A stretch of DNA of 64,000 bases, from NCBI GenBank assembly GCA_902806575.1, contig CADCXD010000006.1:372001-436000 (forward strand), read 5' to 3'. The DNA is from Jackrogersella multiformis. Taxonomy: Eukaryota; Ascomycota; Sordariomycetes; Xylariales; Hypoxylaceae. The notes under the pieces were generated by a model. It was not told where the DNA came from. It worked only from the letters and a program-made list of their open reading frames with translations, and searched no databases. Of the stretch, positions 12,278 to 24,280 are shown in pieces. The translations under genes and the position numbers were made by a program. The first letter of the stretch is position 1, and every line of letters starts with the position of its first letter.

Positions 12278-13660
12278 GTTGACCTATACCTATCTTCTAG
12301 AACATCGGCTAAAGCTGGGCTAGAACCTTGGTAGAAGAGACTAGTAGAGATGGAAGTTATTTTAGAATGGCACTAGAGAGGCGGGAGCGGGCTTTAACAA
12401 GGGAGTGGTCGAGATTACGCTCACGGGTGGCTGCAGGATCATTTATTAGAAAGCTTCCAAGCTTAGATGGTGGATATTACACATGGACATCCTGGGATAC
12501 CTACCTAGGTACCTATGTATGTATGGCTTATTAAGGATGGGAGATTCCGTCTACATAACGAGTTCCAAGGTTGTATCTATCAGGATTCAGTACTTATCGG
12601 TCTGTTGGTGTTGCCCATATCTTCCTGTCCAACCCTTCTTCTGCACATCCTATGTACTATGTAAGCCAGGATAGGGGATTACATACCTCCTAACAATACC
12701 CTGTCAAGTCAGACCACATACCAGGTAGATATCTGGTACAGGAACGCCGCGGGGAAACTTGGGTTGGTGCTATTCCGGATTTGGAGTTGTTTTGAGGGTT
12801 GATATTCGCTACCGTCGAATCATTTGACGCAAACCGCTGAGTAACACGGCAGTTTTGGGGGTGTGGTGCCTTGTCAACGACCAGGGATAGGTATCAATGC
12901 AGGGAGAGTAGTATTGGCAATGCTTGAGCGTAACCCCATTTCTCTTTTGGTGTACGCTACGGAATATATACCTTAGGTAGGTATATGAGGATATCTGCAT
13001 GTGTTGTGCATTAAATACCCGCTATGCTAGGTATGGCAAACAGCATATGCAGCATATGTGGAAGAGGAAAAAAGAAAGATAATACCCTAAGTACCTAGGT
13101 AGACCAGGAGGATTCGATAGGTATGACCATTCATAATGTTTGATTGCGTGATCCAGTAGGTATCTTGCATTTATGAGCCTTTAATTTATCTCAATCATTA
13201 ATCTCGATTTCGCCAGTGCTAAGCTTCGTGGCTTACGGGGGGTCTTGTTTGATCTAATTCCCCACGATATATTTCTTGGCACTAGGGCGACAATCCTATA
13301 TCTAAAACTTCTAGAAATAATAGCTGTACCCAGGTATGTATCGGCAGTAGGACGTCTTAGTCTCTTCCAGGAAATATCTGCCCATGCAACGGAATCTCCC
13401 CGGGCGGTAATGGTACTTGTCAACGATCTCCTCTTTGCCCTATGACAGCGTCGTAGCCACATGCACAACAACTCGTTTACACTGCTTTTAAACCTAGGCT
13501 GCCCCGAGTCTGTGCTAACATAGATCTCCTACATATTACATAAGTCCGACCGAGCCTCATCCCGAACCTGACTCTGCATTTCGGACCTCATCCTGATTGG
13601 ATAGGGGATATGTTTAGCCCGGTCTGTTGAACGGTTGTTTGGAACATCGGGCTAGAAGTA
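12278..13660. other. Intergenic region, no gene recognised
   Basis: It includes the MFS promoter at the left end. Motif copies of the CCTAGGTA type lie near 12498-12521 and 13090. Short frames (12483-12674, 13181-13471) show nothing recognisable. Confidence 0.45.
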
Positions 13661-14160
13661 TTACAATCTTGTAAAATCCTCAAGGCACGATGTATATGCC
13701 GAAAACCCTCTTTTGCATTCACTCACGTAATCAATTATTACCGACGCAACGAACTTGGTCTCTTGTCCTGAAACCAGACCCACTGCCGGTGAGTTCGGGA
13801 CAGGACCAAGGAAGTGCTGAATATCAGCGCTCACCATAGCTTGCTTCGGATAAGTAGTAGATCTTCCGAGTTGGCGATTCCGTCCCATATTACGTAGCTC
13901 CGGCGGTATCGTAGCAAACGTCATTCAACCCAATGCCAGTCCCCGGGGGCGCGTGCGCTGCTTGCTGTCGTCAGCAGACTTGCGCGTCGGCGGCGGTGGC
14001 CGGGGCCTCCAGTGGCCTAGGCGCTCGGCCAGCGTGGCCTTGGGCACGTTGAACCGGGTGGACGCTTGGCACGGCGACAGGCCGTCCCCCGCGATGCCTG
14101 CTCGGCCCGGGCCATGTCGTCTTCGGAGTAGGCGCGGTGCTTGGCGCCGCTGCGGGTACG
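13661..14160 (-). pseudogene. Remnant of psq/CENP-B-type HTH protein (pogo-like transposase?)
   Basis: The minus strand of 13925-14160 encodes a psq-type helix-turn-helix: a KHRAYSEDDMARAEQ start, then, after a one-base loss near 14095, a GDGLSPCQASTRFNVPKAT continuation that stops at 13925. The next open stretch (13661-13924) holds an ETKFV...ECKRGFS segment resembling the second HTH that follows psq domains in pogo/CENP-B-like transposases. The first part is far richer in G+C than its surroundings. Known: psq plus CENP-B HTH domains start many DDE transposases and some fungal DNA-binding proteins. Inferred: a decayed fragment. No DDE catalytic region is visible. It could instead be an exon of an unknown regulator. 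Confidence 0.5.
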
Positions 14161-14789
14161 TATGAGGATGTTACGAACAGCGGCATTTGCATGGCTGCTG
14201 AATCTGGTAGGTCCATTGTTGATATCCTCTCAATATATATATATATATCACCCCTTTAAATATTGTGATAGGAAGTGTCCGAATTTTCGGATTTTGGTTA
14301 CGGAGGGGAAGTTGAGATGTAAGGACATTTTACTGGCTGGAAACGTGTAAATCTGCATGTACATGGATACTACATCATAAAACCCCTGAGTTTGTCAGTC
14401 GGTGTTTTACTCGAATATATTTGAAGATCGAACAAACCTTGGAAAATTCCCATGGAAAAACTAGTAAATCAATTGAAAGTCCATACAAATTCCAGAATTC
14501 CTTTCTATTATTCATTATTCATTCAGCGCTGTATACCTAGGTAGACGATGGGATATTATTCCTATTAACATCAACTCCATCCGCTCATCGTTTTGTAACA
14601 CCCCTTCCCTAGGACTGCTATCGGCTACCAGTCAGGTATCCATCTGTGAATTCCTCGACCTATGATATAGACATGGAAGCTTCCTCGAGGTCAAATGTGG
14701 ACTGGGGAGCTTTCTCCGCTATCTTCGGCCTTTGATATATGACAAGTGGTTTAGTATCTTGATCGACTCGACACGACTTGCTTAGCTCT
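14161..14789. other. Intergenic region downstream of YIP1
   Basis: It contains an (AT)n run at about 14232-14250 and one CCTAGGTA motif near 14538. No coding region is supported. It is the 3' flank of the YIP1 gene. Confidence 0.5.
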
Positions 14790-15786
14790 TCAAGACACGC
14801 CCGCCGCTTTTCCCAGGCTACCGGAGTCTCGGCTGCTGAAGATGCTCATGATCCCAAAGCCGACGTAAAACAGCATCAGCGGGTATGCCACCAAAGCCCT
14901 CATCTGCATCATCCGCCCGACGGCGCAGAACATGCCGCTCGCGCTTGTTGTACACCAGACGATCGCCGCAGTCGTCAGGATATAACCAAGCGGACCATCC
15001 ATAGGCATGACGATACCTACCAGGCTCGTCATGACCAACGGGAGGAGGCAGTAACCGATCACGCTCGCGCTCCTTACGAACGTCAGGTTGTTACTTAGGT
15101 GTCCCTTAGAATCGTCCCTGTCGCCTGCGTTGGGATCTCCTGGGTAGCCTGGGGTGGCGGGATATGCCGGCGCCCCAGCTGACGGCGAATTAGGGCCATC
15201 AGGGGACATGAGCGATAGAATTGTGTGAAGCGCAATCGACCCCATCAGCGCTAGCCCGTAGATGTATCCGAAGTGCACCTTGCCGCTGAAGAGTAGGAAT
15301 GTGCCGAACAGGAGAAAGAAGAGGATAGGGCCGCCGAGGTCTGAGTCGTCCATGATGTGTTGGTCTATACGTCCGAAAGGGTTGAGAACTGCCAAGGTCT
15401 GAACGATGCTTAGTACTGCGGCCACGTAGATGAAAATCAACCTAGCCAGCAGGAAAACTCACCTTCATCCGGATATGGTCGAAGTTGACTCCTAGCTCCT
15501 CGAGTAAAGGCGGCTCTCCGTCATATCCTTCAGTCGAGAAAGCAGCGAGCCAACCTGTCCGCAGGCCCCCTTGTTCACCCATCCTCCCACTCACGCCCGG
15601 CGCAGCACCAAAGCCTCCATACCCACCAGTCCCAGGCGTGGGTGCACCATAGCCGTACGGTTGCGCCGCGGCAGCTGGGCCGGGGACGCCAGGCGAATAT
15701 GACGAAGGGTAGAACTGAAGGTTTTGTGCTGCTGGTGCACCGCCGACGTATTGGTTCGGAGGAGGCGCGCCGTAGTATTGCGACAT
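14790..15786 (-). CDS. YIP1: YIP1-family Golgi/ER membrane protein
   Basis: A Rab-GTPase-interacting membrane protein of ER-to-Golgi vesicle traffic (Yip1/YIPF5 type). Two exons (15463-15786, 14790-15398) give 310 aa. The N-terminal ~85 residues are rich in Pro, Gly, Tyr and Gln, as in yeast Yip1. They are followed by the conserved ELGVNFDHIRMK, TLAVLNPFGRI and DDSDLGGPILF, then five hydrophobic segments in the C-terminal Yip1 domain. The 64-bp intron falls exactly between HIRMK and TLAVLN, phase 0. A Pro/Ser/Asp-rich loop of about 35 residues between TM2 and TM3 is longer than in yeast. It is divergent from PAM16, with about 850 bp between the two starts. Family assignment is strong; the distinction from close YIPF paralogues rests on the DLGGPI block. 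Confidence 0.9.
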
Positions 15787-16076
15787 GTTTCTAGGTCAGA
15801 AATCGAGGTGAGTCGATGCAGCTCTGGGCTTGCAATGACCGGAATTGCCTAGATAAAGTAATAAGTAGGGTAGGGAGAAAAGTAGGGTAGGGAAAAGTAA
15901 GGAGAGAAGAGTTTTCTATGCTAGATATAAAAGACGAGAGAATTGTAAGAAAAAGGCAGCAGTTCCTATTTTATTTGGCGTGATAGATGTTGTGACAGAT
16001 TGTTGTGTTGAATATATTGAGGTTCAGGTTAAAGAAATCGCCAAAGGAATGACCAAAATGAATTATGTTTTCTTTA

Positions 16077-16141
16077 GGTGCCTAGGTACCTATCTAGGAG
16101 GTACCTAGGTAGGTAGGTAGGCTATTACAAGGTACCTACGT
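16077..16141. repeat. Dense cluster of CCTAGGTA/GGTAGGTA motifs
   Basis: The longest cluster of the dispersed motif in the window: CCTAGGTACC, CTAGGAGGTACC and repeated GGTAGGTA units in tandem, ending with GGTACCTACG. Several palindromes overlap, so a hairpin could form. It sits between two divergent housekeeping promoters. Confidence 0.75.
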
Positions 16142-16314
16142 AACCTCCAGGGTTTCTTCCTTCCTTCAATGGTGGATGGTTTCTGACGTTTTATTGCAGC
16201 TTGCCTAGCCCCTGCAATGTGGCCGGTGGCAGTGAACAAGCCTTGGCAATGGATCTCGGAATTATGGATTGCTGTGGCTGAAAACGAGAAGCCCCACCAT
16301 CTGCCGTCAATCTT

Positions 16315-16344
16315 AGATGGAAGATGGAAGATGGAAGATGGAAG
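16315..16344. repeat. 7-bp GAAGATG tandem repeat
   Basis: About four perfect units of GATGGAA lie next to each other in the YIP1-PAM16 spacer. No function is visible. Confidence 0.75.
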
Positions 16345-16635
16345 CGTCAAGGCCGGAGCACCGGAGCACCAGTTCCGACATCTTGTGTAGGTAGGTACAT
16401 AGGTACCTAGGTACTTACACCACTAATCAATCGGTTATCGCGACAATTTTCGATTCGTGAGTCGTCGTCACGATTTCTTTCCTCTCAACACCTTCAAGAA
16501 GAATAACCCTTGAAAGGAATAATTCCGCCACATTTTGTCGCTACTCCCGAATTCTTGCTTTACGCATTCCTTGAACATACGGGTTCCCGTCGCTGTGCTT
16601 TGCGACAACCTCTCTACAGCTTTTAAGCCGCGAAG

Positions 16636-17121
16636 ATGGTATGTTTTATGAACCAGATTTCCGAGGTTCACCAACGTTTCTGCTGATAATTCGGCTAGGC
16701 ATACCGCATCATAACGCAGCTCGTCGTAGTGGGCAGTCGAGTTCTTGGCCGCGCCTTCGCCGAAGCCTACAAGCAGGCCGAAGCCACATCCAAACATGCC
16801 CAGGCGCAATCAAAACTCCACCCGCAGTCCGCGTCAGCCCGCGCGAGCCTCACGAGCGGAATGACCCTAGACGAGGCCTGCAAGATCCTAAACGTCAAGC
16901 CTCCGCAGGGAGGACAGATGAACATGGAGGAGGTCCTGTCGCGATTCAAGAAGCTATTCGACACCAACGATCCGCAGAAGGGAGGCAGCTTCTACCTGCA
17001 GAGCAAAATCCTAAGGGCGAGAGAGCGCATAGAAGCCGACGTCAAGCCCGTGATAGAGAAGGCCGCACAGGAGGCGGAAATAAAAGAGGGATGGAAACCG
17101 AAGGTGTATAAAGACCGATAG
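16636..17121 (+). CDS. PAM16: PAM16/TIM16 mitochondrial import motor subunit
   Basis: A J-like protein of the inner-membrane presequence translocase motor that binds Pam18 and restrains its stimulation of mtHsp70. Two exons (16636-16638, 16699-17121) give 141 aa. Exon one is only the ATG: the donor GTATGT follows at once, and after a 60-bp intron the frame opens with AYRIITQLVV, the hydrophobic N-terminus typical of Pam16. The J-like core runs from about MTLDEACKILNV to GGSFYLQSKILRARERI, with Asp-Pro-Gln where true J proteins have the catalytic His-Pro-Asp, as expected for this family. Length is normal. An ATG at 16729 would give a shorter protein without the conserved N-terminus, so the spliced start is preferred. 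Confidence 0.92.
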
Positions 17122-17660
17122 TGACTTCGATTTTTCTAGGAGAAACTAAGGATTAAGATCAAACATGGGATAGGTGTCACTGCAAACACCTATCGCCCAT
17201 TATACCCAAGAATATCCACGGGTTTCAGGTAAAAGCATCTTCACTCGAATGGCATGGCCTGGCGTTATTTGGGGGTTTTTTTCACACTCATCATGGACCT
17301 GTTTGTTCTGGGTCGGAATATGAAGAGGGATGAGGCCGCGTGTGCTACTGTAATTATTGTATATTACTATTCAAAAGGGGCGAAGACATCAAGTATATTG
17401 CCTATTATTACTTGGGCTCTTGCTAGGCTCCCCTACCAGCCAACATGAAAATACGGCAATGGTACATTGATGCCTTTCGTTTCGTGGACCTATACATCAT
17501 ACTCGGGTGTCGTTTCATGAAAATGTACGTGGTAGCATTTCATCGCGTAGACAGCAAAAGTGAAGCCCTCAATTAGTAGAGTGCATAATATTTATCATGG
17601 AGAGGTTAGCATGCTACTGGGTTATTGCCTTGGCTACAGATAACCATAATTGTCACCCTT
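17122..17660. other. Intergenic region downstream of PAM16
   Basis: No gene recognised; the 3' flank of PAM16 and of the minus-strand frames to its right. Confidence 0.5.
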
Positions 17661-17963
17661 TTACAACTCCGTGACGTTGGGCATTACACGGAGATGATTT
17701 GCATACTGCGGATGGTGACTAGAATACGAGAATTCATCGAAATTTCTCGGATCCTTACTATGAATATAGTTGGCATTTGACTCTTGAAGCTTCTTATAGT
17801 GTACACTAGTAAGAGCCCGAGCCATAGGACAGGTTAACTTTTTGTACAATCGTCTAGCATCGTAAATGTGTAATGGTGTCGTCAAACCAAACAGTGCTTC
17901 AATATCCCATGCTCCTATGAATTTTGTTGGTCTATTGAAGTCAGGTGCATAAATATAAGCCAT
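17661..17963 (-). CDS. Uncertain short ORF, 100 aa
   Basis: An open frame of 100 codons from the ATG at 17963 that I do not recognise. It begins MAYIYAPDFNRPTKFIGA and has no signal peptide or membrane segment. It lies just beyond the end of the broken NLR gene on the same strand. It could be a small independent gene, a decayed C-terminal exon of the NLR, or chance. Only its length and ordinary-looking composition support it. Confidence 0.25.
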   Translation of the reverse strand: MAYIYAPDFNRPTKFIGAWDIEALFGLTTPLHIYDARRLYKKLTCPMARALTSVHYKKLQESNANYIHSKDPRNFDEFSYSSHHPQYANHLRVMPNVTEL

Positions 17964-19497
17964 TCCGTGCAAATAAAGGTAATTTCTTCATAACCCCTAT
18001 TTAGGAGGTATGCACCGTTAGATGATCAATTCATACATTGTGAGTGATTTATGAAAACACTTACTCTGAGCGAAGTGGATGGGTGGTGATGACTCTTATG
18101 AGTTGGATTCTGATTTTGTTTCGAAAGCCTTGACATCAAATCCTTCCGAAGCTCTACTGAAATAGATACCTACCCACTGGTGGATATCTGTACTTATACC
18201 ATGAGGAATGGTGACGCGAGCTCCTACACTTAGTAGATATCTGGCAGTTTCTTCCTGGCCGTATGCACACGCTCTCATCAATGGGGGGAGCATCGAGGCG
18301 CCACTAGGAGTATTGAGGTCATCTACCATGCCGTTCTCAATCATGAATTTTATCATGAAAGTGAAACCACGGCCCGCGGCAAAGCCTAATGGAGTGAGCA
18401 AGAGCTGTTCCCCCCCCTGGGACGACGATGGTATGTATTCTGGTGCGATCTGTTGGAGGAAATTCTCATAAAAACCCCCATTGCTGCCGCTCGTTCGGCA
18501 TCGCAGCGCTAGGTTGTCGAATATTGACCGAATTTTTGGGCAAAGCTTAGTTGCCATAGCCCAGTAGAATGGTAACGATATTGCACAGTAGTCAAGGAGT
18601 GGGTAGGCCTCCTTGATGATGGCCTTATCAGAAGAGGTCTTTCTGTATCCACACTTGAAAGAATCCTGCGTAAGGTACGCGACACAGTTGCAAAGACACT
18701 GCAGCAGTATGTGTTCGATTTTCCCCGGATTCATATCTTCTAACGCTTCATCCTGTTGGAAATCATCGGATAGCAGGAACTTCCGGACCGAGGCGTGGCC
18801 TAGGGATACCGTTTCAGTATCAATATCATGCTGGACAAAACTTCTTCACACCTTCAAAATCTCGGTCATCTTGCCTGGTAGGAGCTGATCTTCCGGGTTT
18901 GATATTGCATTATCACTCAGGAGTTTCTGGAGTTCTTTGACGGTCAATGGGCGGGTAGCCGCGATTAACCACCTGAAAAGTCGTCGAACTCTTTTGCGGG
19001 AATATGTTGGTATGTTTTGCAACACATCCCGGTAGTGTTTATCGAGTGAAGGAGGTATGCTTCTTATGGCCTCCTTGACTGATGCCAGAGAGTCCATTTC
19101 TCCTAAGCCGGCCAGGTGGCATGCGACGTAACGGAAGGATCCTTCAGATTTCTCGATTAAAACTTTTATGATCTCGTCCTTGGTCTTCTGAGGGAGAGAA
19201 GATAGTGACTTGCTAGTGATGAGATGTGACGTGATGTGTTTCTTCATGTCTCGTTCCTGTTGCTGGATGTCCATTTCCACAATATTGTACTTAAATCTAT
19301 GTCCAGTTCCAAGGACCCTCAGATCTATATCCGGTGTTGATGATATGCAGACGCTGATAGCCACGGAGGAATTATTCACGACTAATGAGCCTAGTTCGTC
19401 CAAAATAGTATCATGTTCCGAACCTTCGTTGAGGGCATCTAGGAATATTACTAGACGGTCAAACCCTTTACAAAGTTTGTGGAGGAGTTCCCGGAGT

Positions 19498-19502
19498 TTA
19501 TC
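19498..19502. repeat. Target-site duplication, left copy (TTATC)
   Basis: TTATC directly precedes the TGTCATACGG start of the left LTR; the same five bases directly follow the CA end of the right LTR at 26324-26328. Five bases is the usual Ty3/Gypsy duplication. Confidence 0.88.
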
Positions 19503-19916
19503 TGTCATACGGATAGGCTTCACGAAGCAGAGTATGATCAATATATGCAAGTTAGTAAATACGAAATGTGTTAAAATTTATGAAATAAAGTTATTAGATA
19601 AGGTTAATATCATACGGATAGGCTCCACAAAGCAAAATATAATTAATATATATAAATTAGTAAATATAAAATATATTAAAACTTATAAAATAAAGTTATT
19701 AAATAAGGTTAATTAAAAAACTTAATTAATATATATAAAATTAAATTAATAAAATTAAAAAAACGTTAATAACGTTTAAAAAAATATTTAAATTATATAT
19801 ATATAAATTATTTCGCCTCGTTTTATAAAAAAAAATAAAAAGTAAAAAGTTTAAAATTATAAAAAAATTTTACTCGAAATTAAATTATAATTTTAAACTT
19901 TATTACTTTTATTATA
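19503..19916 (+). repeat. Left LTR (with internal 105-bp duplication)
   Basis: A 414-bp repeat matching the right LTR except for transitions and an extra 105-bp tandem copy at its outer end (19506-19610 and 19611-19715). It ends ATTATA where the right LTR has ATCACA. The start TGT and the right LTR's end ACA form the expected inverted termini. Confidence 0.85.
19506..19715. repeat. 105-bp tandem duplication inside the left LTR
   Basis: CATACGGATAGGCT begins at 19506, and CATACGGATAGGCTCC recurs at 19611, exactly 105 bp later; the similarity runs through AAGGTTAAT in both. The right LTR has a single copy. The outer copy keeps more G and C than the inner one. Confidence 0.85.
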
Positions 19917-22900
19917 AATAATTTTTTACTTTTTTAAAAAAACCTTATTTTAAAAAAGCACGTATTTTTCGAAAAAAAGTTAATCTTTTTATTAAATTAC
20001 TTTATTTTAATTATTTATAAGTAATTAATTTACTTAAAGAAGTTTTTTATTAAAATATTTTATATTAACATTATTTATTAATTTTATTATTACGTACGTT
20101 ATTATAATTATACGAAAAACTTTATATTTTATTATTTTTTAAGTTCTTAAGTTAATTATTTAAATTTTAACTTTATTACCGGTTAACCTTTAAGATCTCG
20201 AATTATTTATAAAACCTTTCTTACGAAATCTTAAAGAAAAAAGCAGGTTTATAAAAAATCGTTATTTATAAGAAATTATTAAAAATAAACGACGCTTTAA
20301 TACGCGGTTTTTTATTAAAATAATTAAAATAAAAAACACATCGCTTTAAAACCTTTTTTATATTTTAAGATTACTTTAATTTAATAACGATAATATCGTG
20401 ATTTTATATAACTTTTAAATTATAAAATAATTATATAAAACGTTTCGAATATTAATAATACCGGAGTTAATTTTAATAATTTTCTTATATAATTTATTAA
20501 GTTTTATTAACGAATGCACGATAATTATTATATTATTTAAATGTTTATTATTACCGTTATAATTAATTAAATTATTAACGAAAATAAAATCTAAAATTAA
20601 TATAATATAATTCGAATAATTTATAATACGGTAATTTAATTTAATTAAACCGATATAATATTAATAAACGAATAAATAACTTATTTTAAATAATAAGTTT
20701 AATTAATTAATTTAAATTTTTCGTAATAAATTTAAAGTATAATTACTTAATATATATAAAATAATTAAGCTCGATAAAAAGTTATTAATAAATTTAAAAA
20801 AATAATTAATTATTATTAATAAGCCTTTTAAATTTTTTATTAAAACATTAAAAAGTAAAAAGATTTTTAATAAAAAGGTAATAAATTAAACTTATATTAA
20901 AGAATTTTAAATTAATAACTTTTTTATAAGAAAATATATAAACCTCGCATATATTAACGTAAAAACTTACCGTTAATTTAATAATTTAAAAGTTTATATT
21001 TAAGCCGTTTTTAATAAATTTAATATTTAATTAATATTAATTTCGTTTTAAAAAGTATTAAAAAACGTATTACATTAAAAACGTTATTTAAATCGAATCT
21101 TTTTAATCGAAAAAACTCGATATATTTTAAAATATTATTTATTAAATACTTTAACTCGAAAGCTCGGATAAAAAACCTTTTTTCCTTATAATCTTTTTTA
21201 TAAATTTAAGTTAAAAAAACAGTTAAAAAAGCCCGAATATAATTTAACTTCGTTAAAGTTAACCTTTTTATATTTAAAAATAATAAAAAAAGAATTTCTC
21301 TTAAAAAAACCGCCGAAACATTTAATAACGACTTAAATAACTTCGATTTTAATAATTAATCTTAAAACCTTAAATCACTTAAAAACCTTTTTAAAAAACC
21401 ACTTTGAGGTAATTTTATACCTTTAAATAATAACGAAAATCTTTTACCTTAAAATAATAATAACCGATTATTTAAAACTTTAAAACGATTAACTTATTCT
21501 TTTTACGTTACGATTATCGTTAATTTAATTTAACTTAATAAACTTATCGTTTATAATAATAAAAACCTTTTAAAGTTTTAAACTTAATAAATAAAAATTA
21601 AAATATATTTAAAAACGTATACGAAAAGTTTTTTTAAAGATTTTTATCGCATTAATTAAATTAAATTATTATTATTTAAAAAAACATAATTATAATATTA
21701 ATAACGTAAAAATTAAATTACGCGATTAAAAGTTTTTAACATTTAAATAATATACGTTATTACCTTTTAAAAACGTTTTATAAACCTTTCGAAAAGATAT
21801 TATAATTTAAAAAAAAAATTAAACTTAAATATTAAAAGAATATTATTTAATATTTTATCGAGTTATTAAACCTTAATAAAATAATTTGATAATTTAAAAT
21901 AACGTTTTAAAATTATATTATTAAATTAATTTATTTTAAATAAAAAAAACTTCCGGATATAAATAAAAAATTCCTTATCGTTATTTAAGAAATAAATTAA
22001 ATATATAAAAACATATTAATTAACCTCGGTATTTCGGGAAAAAAAAGGCTCGTTTCGACTTAAAAGCCTTTAAAATTAAGTTAAATTAATTATAAAAGGA
22101 AAACCCGCTTTAATTCGAATTAAAATCGATCCTTAAAAAATAACGATAAACTTAAAAACGAAAATAAGTTAAAATTAAATTAAGAGAATAAGGTTTAATT
22201 TAATAATAAAAATATTTTAAAAGAAATTAATTAAGTAAATATAAATTAACGAAAGAAAAATAAGAAATTTTATTAACGTTATAAACGCGATAATTATTAA
22301 ACCTTTTTTTATTTCGTAAAAAAAAACGTTAATAATAAAAACTTATTATTAAACTCGGATAAAATCTCCTCCGTAAAATAACTTTAAAATAATAATACTT
22401 AACTTATATTTTTATTATAAAAAAAAGTACGAATAAATATAACTTTATAAAAATTATTTTATCCTCGAATTATAAAAATCGAAAATTCCGATTCGGATTT
22501 TTAAATAACCTTAACGTTATATTTCGTTAAATTTTAGGGCTAAATTAAAATAAAATACGCCGAGCCGTAATAATTAAAAAATTAATTAAAAATAAGACGA
22601 AAATTATAAAAAACTTTACTTAAAATTAATTTTAAAATATAAGCTTATTATTAATATAACATTATTATATTATAAAAAAAATATTAAATATAAGTATTAT
22701 TAAACTTTAAAAGCTTAATTTTAATAATATTTTTTTTAAAATAAAGAAATAAAAATTATTAATTATTAAAAAATAATATACTCGATTCGTATTAACCTTC
22801 GATTTAACTTAAATCCCTTTTATAAAACGTTATTATATCGATCTTTTTATTTTTCGTTATTAAAAAACCACTTTTCTTAAATTAACTTTAAATTAAACGC

Positions 22901-23676
22901 TTTAAATAATAAATATAATATTATTATATTATAATAATAAATAAAAATTTATAAACTTATAAACTTTTTTTAAATTTTAAAAAAATTAAATTAAATTTCT
23001 TTTATTATCGGAAATATTATATTAATTTAATTTTATATAACTTAAAAAAGCTAATTAATATAATAATAATAAAAAATATTAAAATAAATAAAACGTTAAG
23101 AAATATTCTTAAAAGATTCCGTAAATTTATATACATTATAATTAAAAAAATAAAACAACGCTTTTTAAACTATTAATTATAAAATTATATTATCGATTTT
23201 TAAAAAAGAAAAATACCTTTTTAAAAACCTTTTTACGTTATAAATAAAAAAAAACTCGATATATTTAAACCATAATTAAATAAAATAATTAATAATAATC
23301 GAATCTAGAAATTAACTTTATTTTATATAATACTTATAATATTTATCGATAAACTCGATCCTTAAAACTTTTTTAAGCTCGTAATTAATTATTAAAGTTT
23401 AAATAATATTATTATTTTTATTCGTTATTTTATACCCTTAATATTTAAATTATAAACTTATTTTAAAACCGTAAAGTGGTTTATAAAAATTAACTTTAAA
23501 TTAAGATTTCACTTAATTAAAATTAAAAAAAAAATAAATAAAAAATAATATTCCGTTATAAATATAACTTTTTTAAATACTTAATAATGCCATTTAAATT
23601 AATTAACGCTTTTATAACTTTTTAATTAATAATAAATAATATTTTCCGAGATTTTATTAATTTAAGCCTTTTAATA

Positions 23677-24280
23677 TACTTAAATAATCTTTTTATTTAT
23701 ACGGATATAATAAAAAAACACGATAAAATTGTTAAAAGAATTCTAAAAAAACTTATAAAATATTACTTAACGATTAACCCGTAAAAGTATTTTTAAAAAA
23801 TATAAAAAATAAACTTTTTAAAATACATTATTAAAGTAAATAATATTTTAATAACTTAAAATAAAGTTAATTATATTAATAATTAAAAAACACTTAAATC
23901 CTTTAAAAAATTTTAATAATTTATCGGTTTCGTAAACTTTTACCGATAATTTATAAAAAAATTCTCGAAAATAGCAAAGTTAATTATTAACGTAAATAAA
24001 AAAACAAAATAAATTAAAAATAAATTAAAGAAATAAGTAAATCTTTTAAAGAATTAAAATTCCGGTTTATTTAAGTTTTTATTATAATATATTTTAATTC
24101 TTTAAAATAAACCCACGTTAAAGTTAATATATTAAATTATATTATTAACGAGGTTTTTTCTTAAAAAAATAAATAAAGTAAATTTAAATTAATAATTTAT
24201 TATTTTTATAAACTTATGCCGGCAAAAATAAACTATAAGATTTATAATAAAAAACTATTAATTATAATAAACTTTTTTAA
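23677..24280 (+). pseudogene. Reverse transcriptase/RNase H remnant (pol)
   Basis: The best-preserved coding trace in the element. YLNN (from YLDD) lies at 23677-23688, the GFVNFYR block at 23926, and the RNase H block at 24231, in a partly different frame. Stops are mostly TAA at former Trp or Gln/Arg positions, as RIP produces. No product is possible. Confidence 0.8.

Larger units (their letters stand above)
15787..16635. promoter_or_regulatory. Divergent promoter region of YIP1 and PAM16
   Basis: The shared upstream region of two housekeeping genes. It holds two dense clusters of the CCTAGGTA motif (16077-16141, 16387-16417) and a 7-bp GAAGATG tandem repeat (about 16315-16344). No TATA box is obvious. 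Which parts act as promoter is inference from position. Confidence 0.45.
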
